Source: SOIL31 sp964636815 (lineage in GTDB: Bacteria; Babelota; Babeliae; Babelales; Vermiphilaceae). From it: a stretch of 64,000 bases of DNA. Below, one piece after another: positions 52,756 through 61,963 of this stretch; within the stretch, counting starts at the first letter, position 1, and the number at the start of each line of letters is the position of its first letter. Where the stretch lies: contig CAZWTF010000005.1 in NCBI GenBank assembly GCA_964636815.1, forward strand, positions 46,732 through 110,731. The letters run 5' to 3'. Under the pieces are notes generated by a model. The model was not told the origin of the DNA and made no database searches. It saw only the letters and a list, made by a program, of their open reading frames with translations. The position numbers and the translations under genes were made by a program.

Positions 52756-54582
52756 ATGAAAATAAAACACATTTCCTCTCTTACACTTATTGTATTCACA
52801 TCTTTTGCGTATGCTCTTGAACAACAAGTAGCAACCTTTTTTAATGGACGATCAATATCTCGTAATGCAGCGCGCGATCTTGCAGGTTGGACAAATTATA
52901 TTAACAAAGACAGTTCCCCTGACATAGTCTATGGTGCATTGAGCATAACGCCAGAATATAGTCAAACTTTTAATAGCAGCAATAATATCACACGCACCTT
53001 ATTTGGTGATAATTTAATCGGTCATGGTTGCAAACAACATTTAAAAATTTCTGGATCACAAGTAAATAATCGTGCTCCACAAGATTTATTAGCCGATTAT
53101 TTTTATCTTCCTTCAGATTTTGAAAGTACCATACAATTTAATCCAACTATTGATAACGTTATTATTGATTTTGGTTTTTATCTTGGTCTTGATGCATGGG
53201 CAAAAGGTGTTTATTTTTGGTTGCATGCACCTTTTTCTCATACACGTTGGGATATAAATATTAATGAAAAAGTTACTAATCCCGGTATCAACAACGCAGC
53301 ACAAGGGTATTACACACCAAATGAATTACCGCGAAATTTATTGCTGGATAGTTTTACTGCTTTTGTAAATGGTGTTTCTGTTCCCAACACAGACAACATT
53401 GCATTTGAAGAATTACATTATGCAAAAATGAGTACCGATCGACTCATTAAATCTCGTCTTGCTGAAATCCGTACAGGATTTGGATGGAATTTTTTCGCTG
53501 AACCTAATTGGCATGTTGGATTCAACGGACAAATTGCAGCACCAACAGGCTTACGCCCTGATGGAGACTTTTTATTTGAACCAATGGTAGGGAATGGACA
53601 TTTCTGGGAACTTGGTTTTGGATTGAATGGCCACTACAATTTCTGGGGCAATCAAGAAGAAACAGCTCATGCTCAATTTTATGTTGATATAAATCTTACG
53701 CATCTTTTCAAAACCCAACAAACCCGTTCATTCGATTTAACAAGAGCCGGAACACTCAGCAGATATATGCTTGCTATGGAAATGACATCTCCAACAACAA
53801 ATCTGCAAGGCCCAACTAACAATCCACCATTAATTCCATCGGCACAATTTGATAATGATCTTCTTCCACTTGCGAATATCACCACACTTGATGTTGATGT
53901 CAGCATTGCAATACAAGCTGATATTGTTGTCATGTTTAATGTACTCAAAAACAGGTGGAGTTTTGATGTTGGTTACAACTATTGGGGCAGATCATCTGAT
54001 AATATATCTTTGAGAGCAGTTGAATCATTTAATGAAAATAGATTTGCATTAAAAGGGGATGCGCATATTTTTGGTTTCTTACCAAACTCAACAGAATCTG
54101 TAGCGCTTTCTGCAACAGAAGATAAATCGACTATCCATGCTGGTACCAATTTACCTGCAACAGGAACAACAGATGCTACGATAATACTTGCAGCGTCAAA
54201 AAACCCGAATATTGATTTCCCACAACCTGCTCAAACAAATCCTACTGCTCCTGCGGCACCGCAAAATTTACTCTATGCTCAAAATCAACCCGATGCTCCT
54301 GCGAATATTATTAATACATCAATTCCACCAGTGTTTATTACTCGCAATGATCTTAACCTTAAGGGTGCGCAAACAGGCGGATCATCAAACAAAATATTTA
54401 CCCACCTTTCATACACATGGAATGATAAAACAGAATGGCAACCATACCTTGGTATTGGTGGTGAAGCGGAATGGGCAGCACAAACAAAACGTGATTGCAA
54501 ACCTTCATCATGCGATACGCATGTACCACAAGCATGTGCATCACAATGGGGTATATGGCTTAAAACTGGCGCAACATTTTAA
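52756..54582 (+). CDS. Outer-membrane beta-barrel-like protein, paralogue 4
   Basis: The 608-residue product has a signal peptide ending AYA before LEQQ. Family signatures: NGRSISRNAARDLAGW, ADYFYLPSDFES, GFGWNFFAEPNWHVGF, APTGLRP, VGNGHFWELGFG, THLFKTQQTRSFDL, SRYMLAMEM, GGSSNKIFTHLSYTW and WGIWLKTGATF at the C-terminus. A variable stretch rich in Pro and Ala lies around residues 460-530. AAAGGGTAACTTA precedes the ATG at 52756; a GTG upstream at 52738 is less likely. Confidence 0.82.
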   Translation: MKIKHISSLTLIVFTSFAYALEQQVATFFNGRSISRNAARDLAGWTNYINKDSSPDIVYGALSITPEYSQTFNSSNNITRTLFGDNLIGHGCKQHLKISGSQVNNRAPQDLLADYFYLPSDFESTIQFNPTIDNVIIDFGFYLGLDAWAKGVYFWLHAPFSHTRWDININEKVTNPGINNAAQGYYTPNELPRNLLLDSFTAFVNGVSVPNTDNIAFEELHYAKMSTDRLIKSRLAEIRTGFGWNFFAEPNWHVGFNGQIAAPTGLRPDGDFLFEPMVGNGHFWELGFGLNGHYNFWGNQEETAHAQFYVDINLTHLFKTQQTRSFDLTRAGTLSRYMLAMEMTSPTTNLQGPTNNPPLIPSAQFDNDLLPLANITTLDVDVSIAIQADIVVMFNVLKNRWSFDVGYNYWGRSSDNISLRAVESFNENRFALKGDAHIFGFLPNSTESVALSATEDKSTIHAGTNLPATGTTDATIILAASKNPNIDFPQPAQTNPTAPAAPQNLLYAQNQPDAPANIINTSIPPVFITRNDLNLKGAQTGGSSNKIFTHLSYTWNDKTEWQPYLGIGGEAEWAAQTKRDCKPSSCDTHVPQACASQWGIWLKTGATF

Positions 54583-54585
54583 TTA

Positions 54586-54616
54586 CCCCATCTGCACTTT
54601 GTTACGACGGGGGCCC
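54586..54616. repeat. CCCC/GGGG hairpin element, diverged copy 4
   Basis: CCCC at 54586-54589 and GGGGGCCC at 54609-54616 between two outer-membrane genes; weaker than the other copies. Confidence 0.4.
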
Positions 54617-54642
54617 ATTAAAGAAGGAAAAGGCATAATGCA

Positions 54643-56478
54643 ATGAAAAAAAGTATTATTGCAACTTTAATACTATCCCCACTTTTAATACATGCACAAA
54701 ACACGCAAGTCATATCCCTTATTTCACCACGCTCGCAGGGATTTGATACACCACGTTTTATATCAGGTTGGGATACCATCACACATTGCCCAACACAAGA
54801 AAATTTATACAGCACCTATGGATTTGTATTGGAAACAATGACATCGTTCCGCCCTGAACGTATCAACCAATGTTTATTTGGGCAAGATATCGTTAGAAAA
54901 GATGGAAATGAAACTGAATGGAAAGATTTTATTATTGTATCTGGAAGCCAGACAACCCAACGATCTGCACAAAAAGATTGGCTTGCGGATTATTTTGGTT
55001 TACCAACTGATTTTCAAAGTGTTGTACGTTTTAGACCACGTGTTAATAATTTAATTGTAGAGGCACAATCTTTTTGGGGATTCAATAATATCGTAAAAGG
55101 ATTATACGCTGAAATGTTTTTACCTCTTGTTTACACCAACTGGAAACTTGATATAGGAGAAGCGGTCATTGAACCTGGCGTTAATGGTTACGCTCCTGGT
55201 TATTTTAATCCAAACGGTGTTGAAAGATCTGATCTTTTAAAATGTTTTAGTCATTATATTGGCGGCTATTGCCTACCAAATATCAGTGATCTTACGTTCC
55301 AACCACTTACACATGGTAAAATGTCTCCATGCTCACGACGCGCAGTGCACTGTGCTGAATTACGCACCAATCTTGGTTATGACTGGTTTATACATGATCT
55401 TCATCATATTGGCATAAAAACTCAACTAGCAATACCACTGGGTAACCGCCCCCAGGGTGAATTTTTATTTGAACCAATTGTTGGTAATGGACATCACTAT
55501 GAATTAGGAATTGGTATCACTGCTCATACTTGTGCATGGGAAAACAGCACAAAAGATGCAAGAGTTGATCTATTTGCTGATATAACAGTCAATCATATGT
55601 TTAAAACTTCTCAACGACGTGGATTTGATTTAAAAGGAAAACCAAATAGCCGCTACATGCTTGCAGAAAAAATGACATCTGATATTTCTAATAATTTAAC
55701 CGGAAATGACACAACGGCAACCTTCCAGTTTGATCGTGAAGTAAGTTCTCTTGTTAATATTACCACCCAAGATGTTACAGTGAGCATCAATGTACAAGCT
55801 GATGTCGCCTTCAGCTTTTCATACACGCACCAACGTAATTATTGGACAATCGGTTATAATGCTTGGAAACGTGGATGTGAAAATGTATCATTAAAAAATT
55901 GTGGTGACTTTCCAGAAAACATGTGGGCAATCAAAGGAGATGCACAAGTTTATGGTTTTGTTGGAGACCAACCTAACCCATCTGATTTGCCAGTTGGAAC
56001 AGCAGTACCACTTTCTGCAACTGAATCAAAAGCAACAATTAATTACGGAAAAAATTTACCCAAGCAAGGAGTCAGTGCAAATGAAGTGGAGCGAAATCTC
56101 CAAATACAAACTGCTCAACGCAATCCTCACATAGATTTCCCACAACCTGCTTTTGCTGGAAACAATCAATATTTAGTAGCTTTTGCAAGTAATACATCGC
56201 TTGCAAACCAGATTAATACTTCAATTCAACCAATTCTTATTTCAGTAACTGATCTTGATCTTAATAGTGCTGCAACCAGCGGGTTTTCGCACAAACTATT
56301 TACGCATTTTGATCACCATATCCACACCTATGGCCGTGCAGAATCACACATTGGGTTTGGATCTGAAATTGAATTTGGCAGACAAGCAGGTCTCCCTCCT
56401 GTAATTGGCGATGATAAATGTATCAACTGTGCACTTTCAAACTGGGGAGTATGGGTTAAAGGGAGTGTATGTTGGTAA
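54643..56478 (+). CDS. Outer-membrane beta-barrel-like protein, paralogue 5
   Basis: The 611-residue product has a signal peptide (MKKSIIATLILSPLLIHA) and the family signatures SPRSQGFDTPRFISGW, ADYFGLPTDFQSVVRF, RPQGEFLFEPIVGNGHHYEL, NHMFKTSQRRGFDL, NSRYMLAEK and a C-terminal WGVWVKGSVCW. It has about 13 mature cysteines, including CINCALS near the end. The caspase-fold gene starts 19 bases after its stop, with no terminator between, so the two are probably co-transcribed. Confidence 0.82.
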   Translation: MKKSIIATLILSPLLIHAQNTQVISLISPRSQGFDTPRFISGWDTITHCPTQENLYSTYGFVLETMTSFRPERINQCLFGQDIVRKDGNETEWKDFIIVSGSQTTQRSAQKDWLADYFGLPTDFQSVVRFRPRVNNLIVEAQSFWGFNNIVKGLYAEMFLPLVYTNWKLDIGEAVIEPGVNGYAPGYFNPNGVERSDLLKCFSHYIGGYCLPNISDLTFQPLTHGKMSPCSRRAVHCAELRTNLGYDWFIHDLHHIGIKTQLAIPLGNRPQGEFLFEPIVGNGHHYELGIGITAHTCAWENSTKDARVDLFADITVNHMFKTSQRRGFDLKGKPNSRYMLAEKMTSDISNNLTGNDTTATFQFDREVSSLVNITTQDVTVSINVQADVAFSFSYTHQRNYWTIGYNAWKRGCENVSLKNCGDFPENMWAIKGDAQVYGFVGDQPNPSDLPVGTAVPLSATESKATINYGKNLPKQGVSANEVERNLQIQTAQRNPHIDFPQPAFAGNNQYLVAFASNTSLANQINTSIQPILISVTDLDLNSAATSGFSHKLFTHFDHHIHTYGRAESHIGFGSEIEFGRQAGLPPVIGDDKCINCALSNWGVWVKGSVCW

Positions 56479-56497
56479 TAATAAAAAGGATTTTGGT

Positions 56498-59005
56498 ATG
56501 AAACTGTTTAAAAGTATAACTATCACATCACTGTTTTTCATGCATTTCACACACACAAAACAAATGTCCAAGCCAACAACTGCCAAACCTATACAGCCTA
56601 CTCAATCTTCTCAACCTGTAAAACAAATACAACAACAAAATCAATTCCAATGGTTACTCGCACAACCAAAACCATGGAATCCCACTCTATTACAATGGAT
56701 AAACAATAATTTTAAAAATTTTTCACCAGATCAACAAAAATTTATTAATAATGAAATTAATCAGCAACAACAACCCGTAATACGACAAAAAAAGATAATT
56801 CCATCACCGCAACCTGTGCAACCCTCCTTCGCCAAGGCTTCGGAGGGGAGGCCCAAATTACAAGAAAAAAAACTTCAACCAATCATACAACCCGTACCTC
56901 AAAAACCAATTAAAGAAAAAAAAAGAAGCAAACAACCTGCTCCACAAAAAGAAAAAAGGACAAGAAAAACCCGGCAACCCAAAGAGATAAAAACAACACA
57001 ACCCTCTTCTACTCAAAAAATAATGCCCTACTCTGCTGAAATTATAAAGGAAAAGCCTCAAATATCTCCAGCAAAAGTATCCCCAGCAACTCACAATCTT
57101 ATTATGGTTCTTGATCCCAACCAAACTGAAAAAATAAACAATTATCAACGAGCAATGGTAAGCGATGTACTCATGGGATTATATGAACAAATTGCCCCTA
57201 TCATCATGACAAGCAATGTTTTAGAAATTATTACATTGGTAAGACAGCAAATTGGTGAAACAAATCTCAAACAATTACGCAACAGCCCTTACAATCAAAT
57301 ACAACAATTTGCACAACAGTTAATTCAACAATATAACCTTCGTGAACAGAGTCTTACACTTATTCTTATGAGTCTTATTAATTTTGATGATAAAGATTAT
57401 TATCTCCATACATCAGATCATTTAGCACTCATCATTCCTCAAAAATATATTTCTTCAAGCATGCCGAATGCTACAAAATTAAACGCTCAAGATCAAATAG
57501 CAGCTTGCGGTTTTAATCCAGCTGTTCTTACTAAAATGGAAAGTACAAATCCTGAATATCTTTTACAAAAACTAAAATCGCAACCCTACTTCGCCCAGGC
57601 TACGAAGGGCAAGCAAGCTAACCAAAATCAATTTATTAATCATTTGGCTACAATGTTTATTCCACAAAAACGGAGTGGTCAACTGATTAATCCAACACAA
57701 GATACTCCATGGATTATGTATATAGCCGGACATGGTGGCCCAACATATCTTATGAGTGGAAACACCTTACAAGTTGTACCAGAAAAAGGAAATGTCGTAG
57801 GAATATCATTACAAGCATTTTCACAATTAATGACATTCTTTGATACAACGCTTGATATGGCATATATACATTACACAACATGTTTTTCTGGTGGATATAA
57901 TCAAGCATTTGTTAATAAAATACTTTCGTCTTTGGATGTTGATTTTATTGTTTCATCTGAAGGCTTAGGTGAAAAGGAAACAACAACAATACCAATAGCA
58001 ATGCGATTCAGTTCTGTTCAACCGTATATAAGTTTACAATATTCTCCATTTACAGATTTCTTTACACAACTGCGACGCTATATCAGCCAACCAGAGGAAT
58101 TTGTAAAAATAAAAAAAGGAAAAAAAGATCCAATCGCACAAATTCTCGGTTTTCTTAACCCTACCAAACAAGAAGAAAATCAACCTTTTGTGCGTTTTCC
58201 TGGTGTAGGGACTTTTGGAGCACTTTCTACCAATAAAAATACAAAAGTTTTAACACAAGTGATTGCTAAAGCTCATGAAATAGAACGTAAACCAATTAAT
58301 TACAGCGACAAAGAGATCGGCAGCGTTATGGTCAATCCATCTCGTATTGGTGTTGCTATTAACTTTGGTAACAACACAGATTGCGCAATCGTAACGCCAA
58401 CAGTTATGACAGCACAAAATCAAACCATTCATGTGTTTAAAGAAATAAATTGGAACATACAACTCCAAACATTACTCTTTAATTTTGTTCGTTTTAATCC
58501 TAAAATGCATACTCAATTTTTTGTTATTACAAAGTTACAAGCCAAAGAAGGAAACATAAATAATCTCATTATCAAAATAGATGGCATGATGGGAACAGGT
58601 CCGCAAGCTTCACCACAACCAACAACGCAAACTCAACTGCTTACATCACGCGATATACCAATTGCAAAATTGGGTGTAAACGTGCAAGCTGCTTTTGAAT
58701 TGAATAATTCTCTGTATCAATATAGCATAGCTATCAAAACGTTTGATAACCTTGATCAAATACTGAACAATATGCAACAACTTGCTTTTGTTACTACAAA
58801 CAATATACAAAATGTTGCCAATACCTTCTTAACACCACAAGAAGTTAATAAACTAAAAAAACCAGTAACGTTAGAAAACGTTGCGCAATTGATTGATGCT
58901 AAAATTGATATACAAGAACCGTCACTTAAAGATACTGCAGTTCAAAAAGAATTAACTGAATTTGTAAAAGAAATGCCTGGAACCAAGAAACGCTCAGGAA
59001 AATAA
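56498..59005 (+). CDS. Exported caspase-fold (clan CD) peptidase-like protein
   Basis: The 835-residue product has a signal peptide of about 20 residues, a Gln/Pro/Lys-rich low-complexity region (about 25-200), a folded domain and a C-terminal domain. A clan CD dyad is visible: His412 in YIAGHGGP and Cys462 in HYTTCFSGGYNQ, the order and context of clostripain, gingipain and caspases. AAAAGGA lies 7 bases before the ATG. Two palindromic elements are embedded in frame (56822-56847 and 57584-57612). Being behind an outer-membrane paralogue, it may process surface or host proteins; activity is not proven. Confidence 0.75.
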   Translation: MKLFKSITITSLFFMHFTHTKQMSKPTTAKPIQPTQSSQPVKQIQQQNQFQWLLAQPKPWNPTLLQWINNNFKNFSPDQQKFINNEINQQQQPVIRQKKIIPSPQPVQPSFAKASEGRPKLQEKKLQPIIQPVPQKPIKEKKRSKQPAPQKEKRTRKTRQPKEIKTTQPSSTQKIMPYSAEIIKEKPQISPAKVSPATHNLIMVLDPNQTEKINNYQRAMVSDVLMGLYEQIAPIIMTSNVLEIITLVRQQIGETNLKQLRNSPYNQIQQFAQQLIQQYNLREQSLTLILMSLINFDDKDYYLHTSDHLALIIPQKYISSSMPNATKLNAQDQIAACGFNPAVLTKMESTNPEYLLQKLKSQPYFAQATKGKQANQNQFINHLATMFIPQKRSGQLINPTQDTPWIMYIAGHGGPTYLMSGNTLQVVPEKGNVVGISLQAFSQLMTFFDTTLDMAYIHYTTCFSGGYNQAFVNKILSSLDVDFIVSSEGLGEKETTTIPIAMRFSSVQPYISLQYSPFTDFFTQLRRYISQPEEFVKIKKGKKDPIAQILGFLNPTKQEENQPFVRFPGVGTFGALSTNKNTKVLTQVIAKAHEIERKPINYSDKEIGSVMVNPSRIGVAINFGNNTDCAIVTPTVMTAQNQTIHVFKEINWNIQLQTLLFNFVRFNPKMHTQFFVITKLQAKEGNINNLIIKIDGMMGTGPQASPQPTTQTQLLTSRDIPIAKLGVNVQAAFELNNSLYQYSIAIKTFDNLDQILNNMQQLAFVTTNNIQNVANTFLTPQEVNKLKKPVTLENVAQLIDAKIDIQEPSLKDTAVQKELTEFVKEMPGTKKRSGK
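56822..56847. repeat. Palindromic element inside the caspase-fold gene (site 1)
   Basis: CCCTCC pairs with GGAGGG around TTCGCCAAGGCTTC, read as PSFAKASEGR. Bases 56826-56841 match 33158-33173 in reverse complement. Confidence 0.85.
57584..57612. repeat. Palindromic element inside the caspase-fold gene (site 2)
   Basis: CCCTACTTC and TACGAAGGGCAA flank GCCCAGGC, read as PYFAQATKGK; the arms match the intergenic copy at 16140-16171. Confidence 0.8.
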
Positions 59006-59013
59006 ATAATTAT

Positions 59014-59053
59014 AAGCCCTGTTTTTGTATGAATAACAAAAATAGGGCTTTTC
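59014..59053 (+). terminator. Rho-independent terminator
   Basis: AAGCCCT-TTTTTGT pairs with ACAAAAA-AGGGCTT and is followed by TTC, after the caspase-fold gene. Confidence 0.7.
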
Positions 59054-59115
59054 TCCATATCTATTGCGTCTAGCTCTTAAGACATACTACAGTAATAACA
59101 ACAAAAGGAGCTGTC

Positions 59116-60690
59116 ATGATGAAAAAAAATATAATAAATATATTGTTACTCGTATTACTACCATCATCATTCCTTTATTCAGAAGAAGTGCCAGAATTTA
59201 ACGCGGTTAATCAACTGCGCAGTCTTTCTATCTTCAGTCCTCGCTCACAGGACATTAATGCTGCGCGCGATGTTGTTGGATGGCATCCTTTTATTCACCG
59301 CTATGATACTAATAAAAATTATTCTGCACTTGCATTTACACCACAATACAATCAATCTCTCAGACCAAGAAACATTTCACTCGCTCTTTTTAATTCTGAT
59401 ACATTTTCACTCACTGGCAGTGAAATCCCTGGACGTGAAGATACACAAGAACTACTTGCTGACTACTTTGGTCTTTCTCCTGAATTTGCAAGTAATGCTT
59501 CTTTTAAACCACTCATTCGCAATCTTGAATGCGATATGGCCGTGTATATTGGTCTTAATAGATGGGTAAAAGGATTATACATGCAGTTCCGCGGACCTGG
59601 TGTGTGGACACAATGGGATTTAAAACTTTCTGAAGAAAATATAGATAAAAGTAATGCCCCTTTCCCTGCAGGTTACATGGCAGCAAATACAGTAACACCA
59701 CCATATAACTCCTACACCCAAGCAATGCGCGGAACTTACCCATTTGGTGAAGTTGAAAAATTAAAATATGGAAAAATATGTGGCGCTCAAACACTCAGTG
59801 GTCTTGCTGCATTAGAAATGGTTCTAGGTTACGATTTTATTCATAGAGAAACATCCCATGCCGGAATCAATTTCCGCGCATCAGCACCAACTGGCTCGCG
59901 CCCAAAAGGTGAATATTTCTTTGAACCAAGAGTTGGTTGTGGTAAACATTGGCAAATTGGTGTTGGCTTTACCGGACATCACCCATTATGGGAAAAAGAT
60001 GACGAACAAAATCTTATTATCTGGGTTGATGCAAATTTTACCAACATGCTCAAAGCAAAACAACATCGTTCATTTGATTTGTGTAGAAATGGTTTTTTCA
60101 GCCGCTATATTTTACTCAAGGAATTTAACGAAGATGGCATTTTCACCGATAAAATGCTTCCTGCGATTAACGTCACTACACTCGAATGTGCTGTTCGCGT
60201 AAGTATACAAGTGGATATAATATTTATGTTTGCGTATAGCTATAAAAATTTCCTTTTTGATATCGGATACAATGGATGGATTAGAAGTAGAGAAAAAATT
60301 TCCCTACGTGAAGGAATTGCACCAAATAGATACGGTTTAAAAGGTGTGCAATATGCTGTCAATCCAATTACTGGCCAACCAAACAACACAACTGAAAGCA
60401 GTGCAACTATTTTTGAAACACAACAAATTGTTCCTGATGGCTTAACGCCAGTCTTTATTAAAACAAAAGATCTCAATATAAAATCAGCAGCTTCTCCAAT
60501 GCTTGTGACACAAAAACTGTTCTGGCATTTATCATATTCATGGCCAGATTGTTGCGATCATGCAACACCATTTTTTGGTCTTGGTGCTGAAATTGAATTT
60601 GAAGGGATCAATACAAGAAACTCTTATCAACCTGCTGATACTACGATGGGACAAGCAAGTTTCTGGTTAAAAGGTGGAGCGGCATTTTAA
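59116..60690 (+). CDS. Outer-membrane beta-barrel-like protein, paralogue 6
   Basis: The 524-residue protein is the shortest member. Its signal peptide ends FLYS before EEVPEF. Family signatures: SPRSQDINAARDVVGW, ADYFGLSPEFAS, RWVKGLYMQFRGP, APTGSRPKGEYFFEP, VGCGKHWQIGVG, KAKQHRSFDL, SRYILL and a C-terminal SFWLKGGAAF. The variable region before the last strands is shortened. AAAAGGAGCTGTC precedes the ATG. Confidence 0.82.
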   Translation: MMKKNIINILLLVLLPSSFLYSEEVPEFNAVNQLRSLSIFSPRSQDINAARDVVGWHPFIHRYDTNKNYSALAFTPQYNQSLRPRNISLALFNSDTFSLTGSEIPGREDTQELLADYFGLSPEFASNASFKPLIRNLECDMAVYIGLNRWVKGLYMQFRGPGVWTQWDLKLSEENIDKSNAPFPAGYMAANTVTPPYNSYTQAMRGTYPFGEVEKLKYGKICGAQTLSGLAALEMVLGYDFIHRETSHAGINFRASAPTGSRPKGEYFFEPRVGCGKHWQIGVGFTGHHPLWEKDDEQNLIIWVDANFTNMLKAKQHRSFDLCRNGFFSRYILLKEFNEDGIFTDKMLPAINVTTLECAVRVSIQVDIIFMFAYSYKNFLFDIGYNGWIRSREKISLREGIAPNRYGLKGVQYAVNPITGQPNNTTESSATIFETQQIVPDGLTPVFIKTKDLNIKSAASPMLVTQKLFWHLSYSWPDCCDHATPFFGLGAEIEFEGINTRNSYQPADTTMGQASFWLKGGAAF

Positions 60691-60705
60691 CCTCATTAAA
60701 AAATA

Positions 60706-60737
60706 AAAATCCCCAGTTTGCGCTGGGGATTTTTTTA
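60706..60737. terminator. Terminator between convergent genes
   Basis: AAAATCCCCAG pairs with CTGGGGATTTT around TTTGCG, then T; it sits between the outer-membrane gene and acpP. Confidence 0.88.
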
Positions 60738-60744
60738 TTCTTTT

Positions 60745-60993
60745 TTACTTAGTTCTTAAATCATGAACATAGTTAATAAAGTCTTGAACTGTATGAAGTT
60801 TCTCAGCATCTTCATCATTAATTTCAATGCCAAACTCTTCTTCAACTTTCATTACAATATCAACCATATCAAGAGAATCTGCACCAAGGTCTTGTAATGT
60901 TGACTCTGGTTTTACAGATGATACCTCAATACGTAATTTTTCAGCGATAATCGAACTAATTTTTTGTGCAGTTTCACTCATTTCTATTGCCAT
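60745..60993 (-). CDS. acpP: Acyl carrier protein
   Basis: The 82-residue acidic protein has the phosphopantetheine site Ser in DLGADSLDMVDIVMKVEEEF near residue 37-42 and the usual four-helix pattern. ATG at 60993 has AGGA 7 bases upstream; an ATG at 60981 is possible. It overlaps the end of the fabD-like gene by 20 bases. Its presence implies an acyl or thioester pathway, although no other fatty acid synthesis gene is in the window. Confidence 0.95.
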   Translation of the reverse strand: MAIEMSETAQKISSIIAEKLRIEVSSVKPESTLQDLGADSLDMVDIVMKVEEEFGIEINDEDAEKLHTVQDFINYVHDLRTK

Positions 60994-61939
60994 CAACTAA
61001 TCCTATATTTTCATGTGTTACTTGTACTATTTCTTTAATTTTTTCAATATCAGCTTTTGTTGCAATTGATACAACCGTTTTTTCAGGATACTGGTTTTTC
61101 ACCATTTCATAAAGATCATCAGCAGGCGTTGCAATTAAAATACAATCATAATCAACTAACGCTCTCATCACACGAAACCATTCCAACGATGAATTGATAT
61201 GACCAATAAATCGCTCTTTAGTATCAGATCCTACTGTTATTATAGCACCATCTATACAACTGATTAAAGGAATTTTTAAATCTTTAAAATCAACTTTTTC
61301 TAAAAAACTTTTAAACAAATCAACAACACCATTCATTAATGATGAATGTAATCCAACTTCTGTACCAACATATTCCATCGTAGCCTGTCCATCAAACATA
61401 TCATGTAATTGCGAAAGTTGATCGCGATTTCCTGCAACAATATGATCCGTTGGGCTATTATAAATTGCTACAAAAGCTTTACCTTCATCACTACTGACTT
61501 GCTCACATGCTTTTTCTAATTGTGCAGTAGCAATCCCGGTAACCCGTAAAGCATCAACATCCATTTCATCAACGACTTCTTGATAAAATGAACAAAATTT
61601 ATTCAACAAATAAAGACCATCAGGAAGAGAAAAACAACCAGCTCCAAATAACGCAGCTGATTCACCATTATTATATCCTGCAACAACATCAATTGGTATG
61701 CCTTGTTCTTTTAAAACGGCATAGATAGATGAGCCAATTAAAAAAAGAGATGTATAGGCATGGGTTAGTTGACTTAATTCGCTATCTGACGATGCAAAAC
61801 AAAGTTTCACAAAATTAATATCAAGTACATGTGATGCTTCTTCAAAATATTCTTGTACAATGCGATATTCATCGTACAACTCTTTGCCCATACCAACAAA
61901 TTGACTACCGTATCCAGGGAATAATAATGCTGTTTTCAT
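60974..61939 (-). CDS. FabD-like malonyl transferase with lost active site
   Basis: The 321-residue protein has the fold signatures of malonyl-CoA:ACP transacylase: FPGYGSQFVGMG at the N-terminus, GYNNGESAAL near residue 88 and LHSSLM near 200. Compared with E. coli FabD, Gln11 is Tyr, the nucleophile motif GHSLGE is GYNNGE (Ser92 to Asn), Arg117 is Phe and Gln250 is His; His201 is kept. Normal malonyl transfer is therefore unlikely. It overlaps acpP by 20 bases, so a partner or scaffold role for the carrier protein is possible. Confidence 0.88.
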   Translation of the reverse strand: MKTALLFPGYGSQFVGMGKELYDEYRIVQEYFEEASHVLDINFVKLCFASSDSELSQLTHAYTSLFLIGSSIYAVLKEQGIPIDVVAGYNNGESAALFGAGCFSLPDGLYLLNKFCSFYQEVVDEMDVDALRVTGIATAQLEKACEQVSSDEGKAFVAIYNSPTDHIVAGNRDQLSQLHDMFDGQATMEYVGTEVGLHSSLMNGVVDLFKSFLEKVDFKDLKIPLISCIDGAIITVGSDTKERFIGHINSSLEWFRVMRALVDYDCILIATPADDLYEMVKNQYPEKTVVSIATKADIEKIKEIVQVTHENIGLVDGNRNE

Positions 61940-61963
61940 AATAATCCTTATGCATTTATATGC

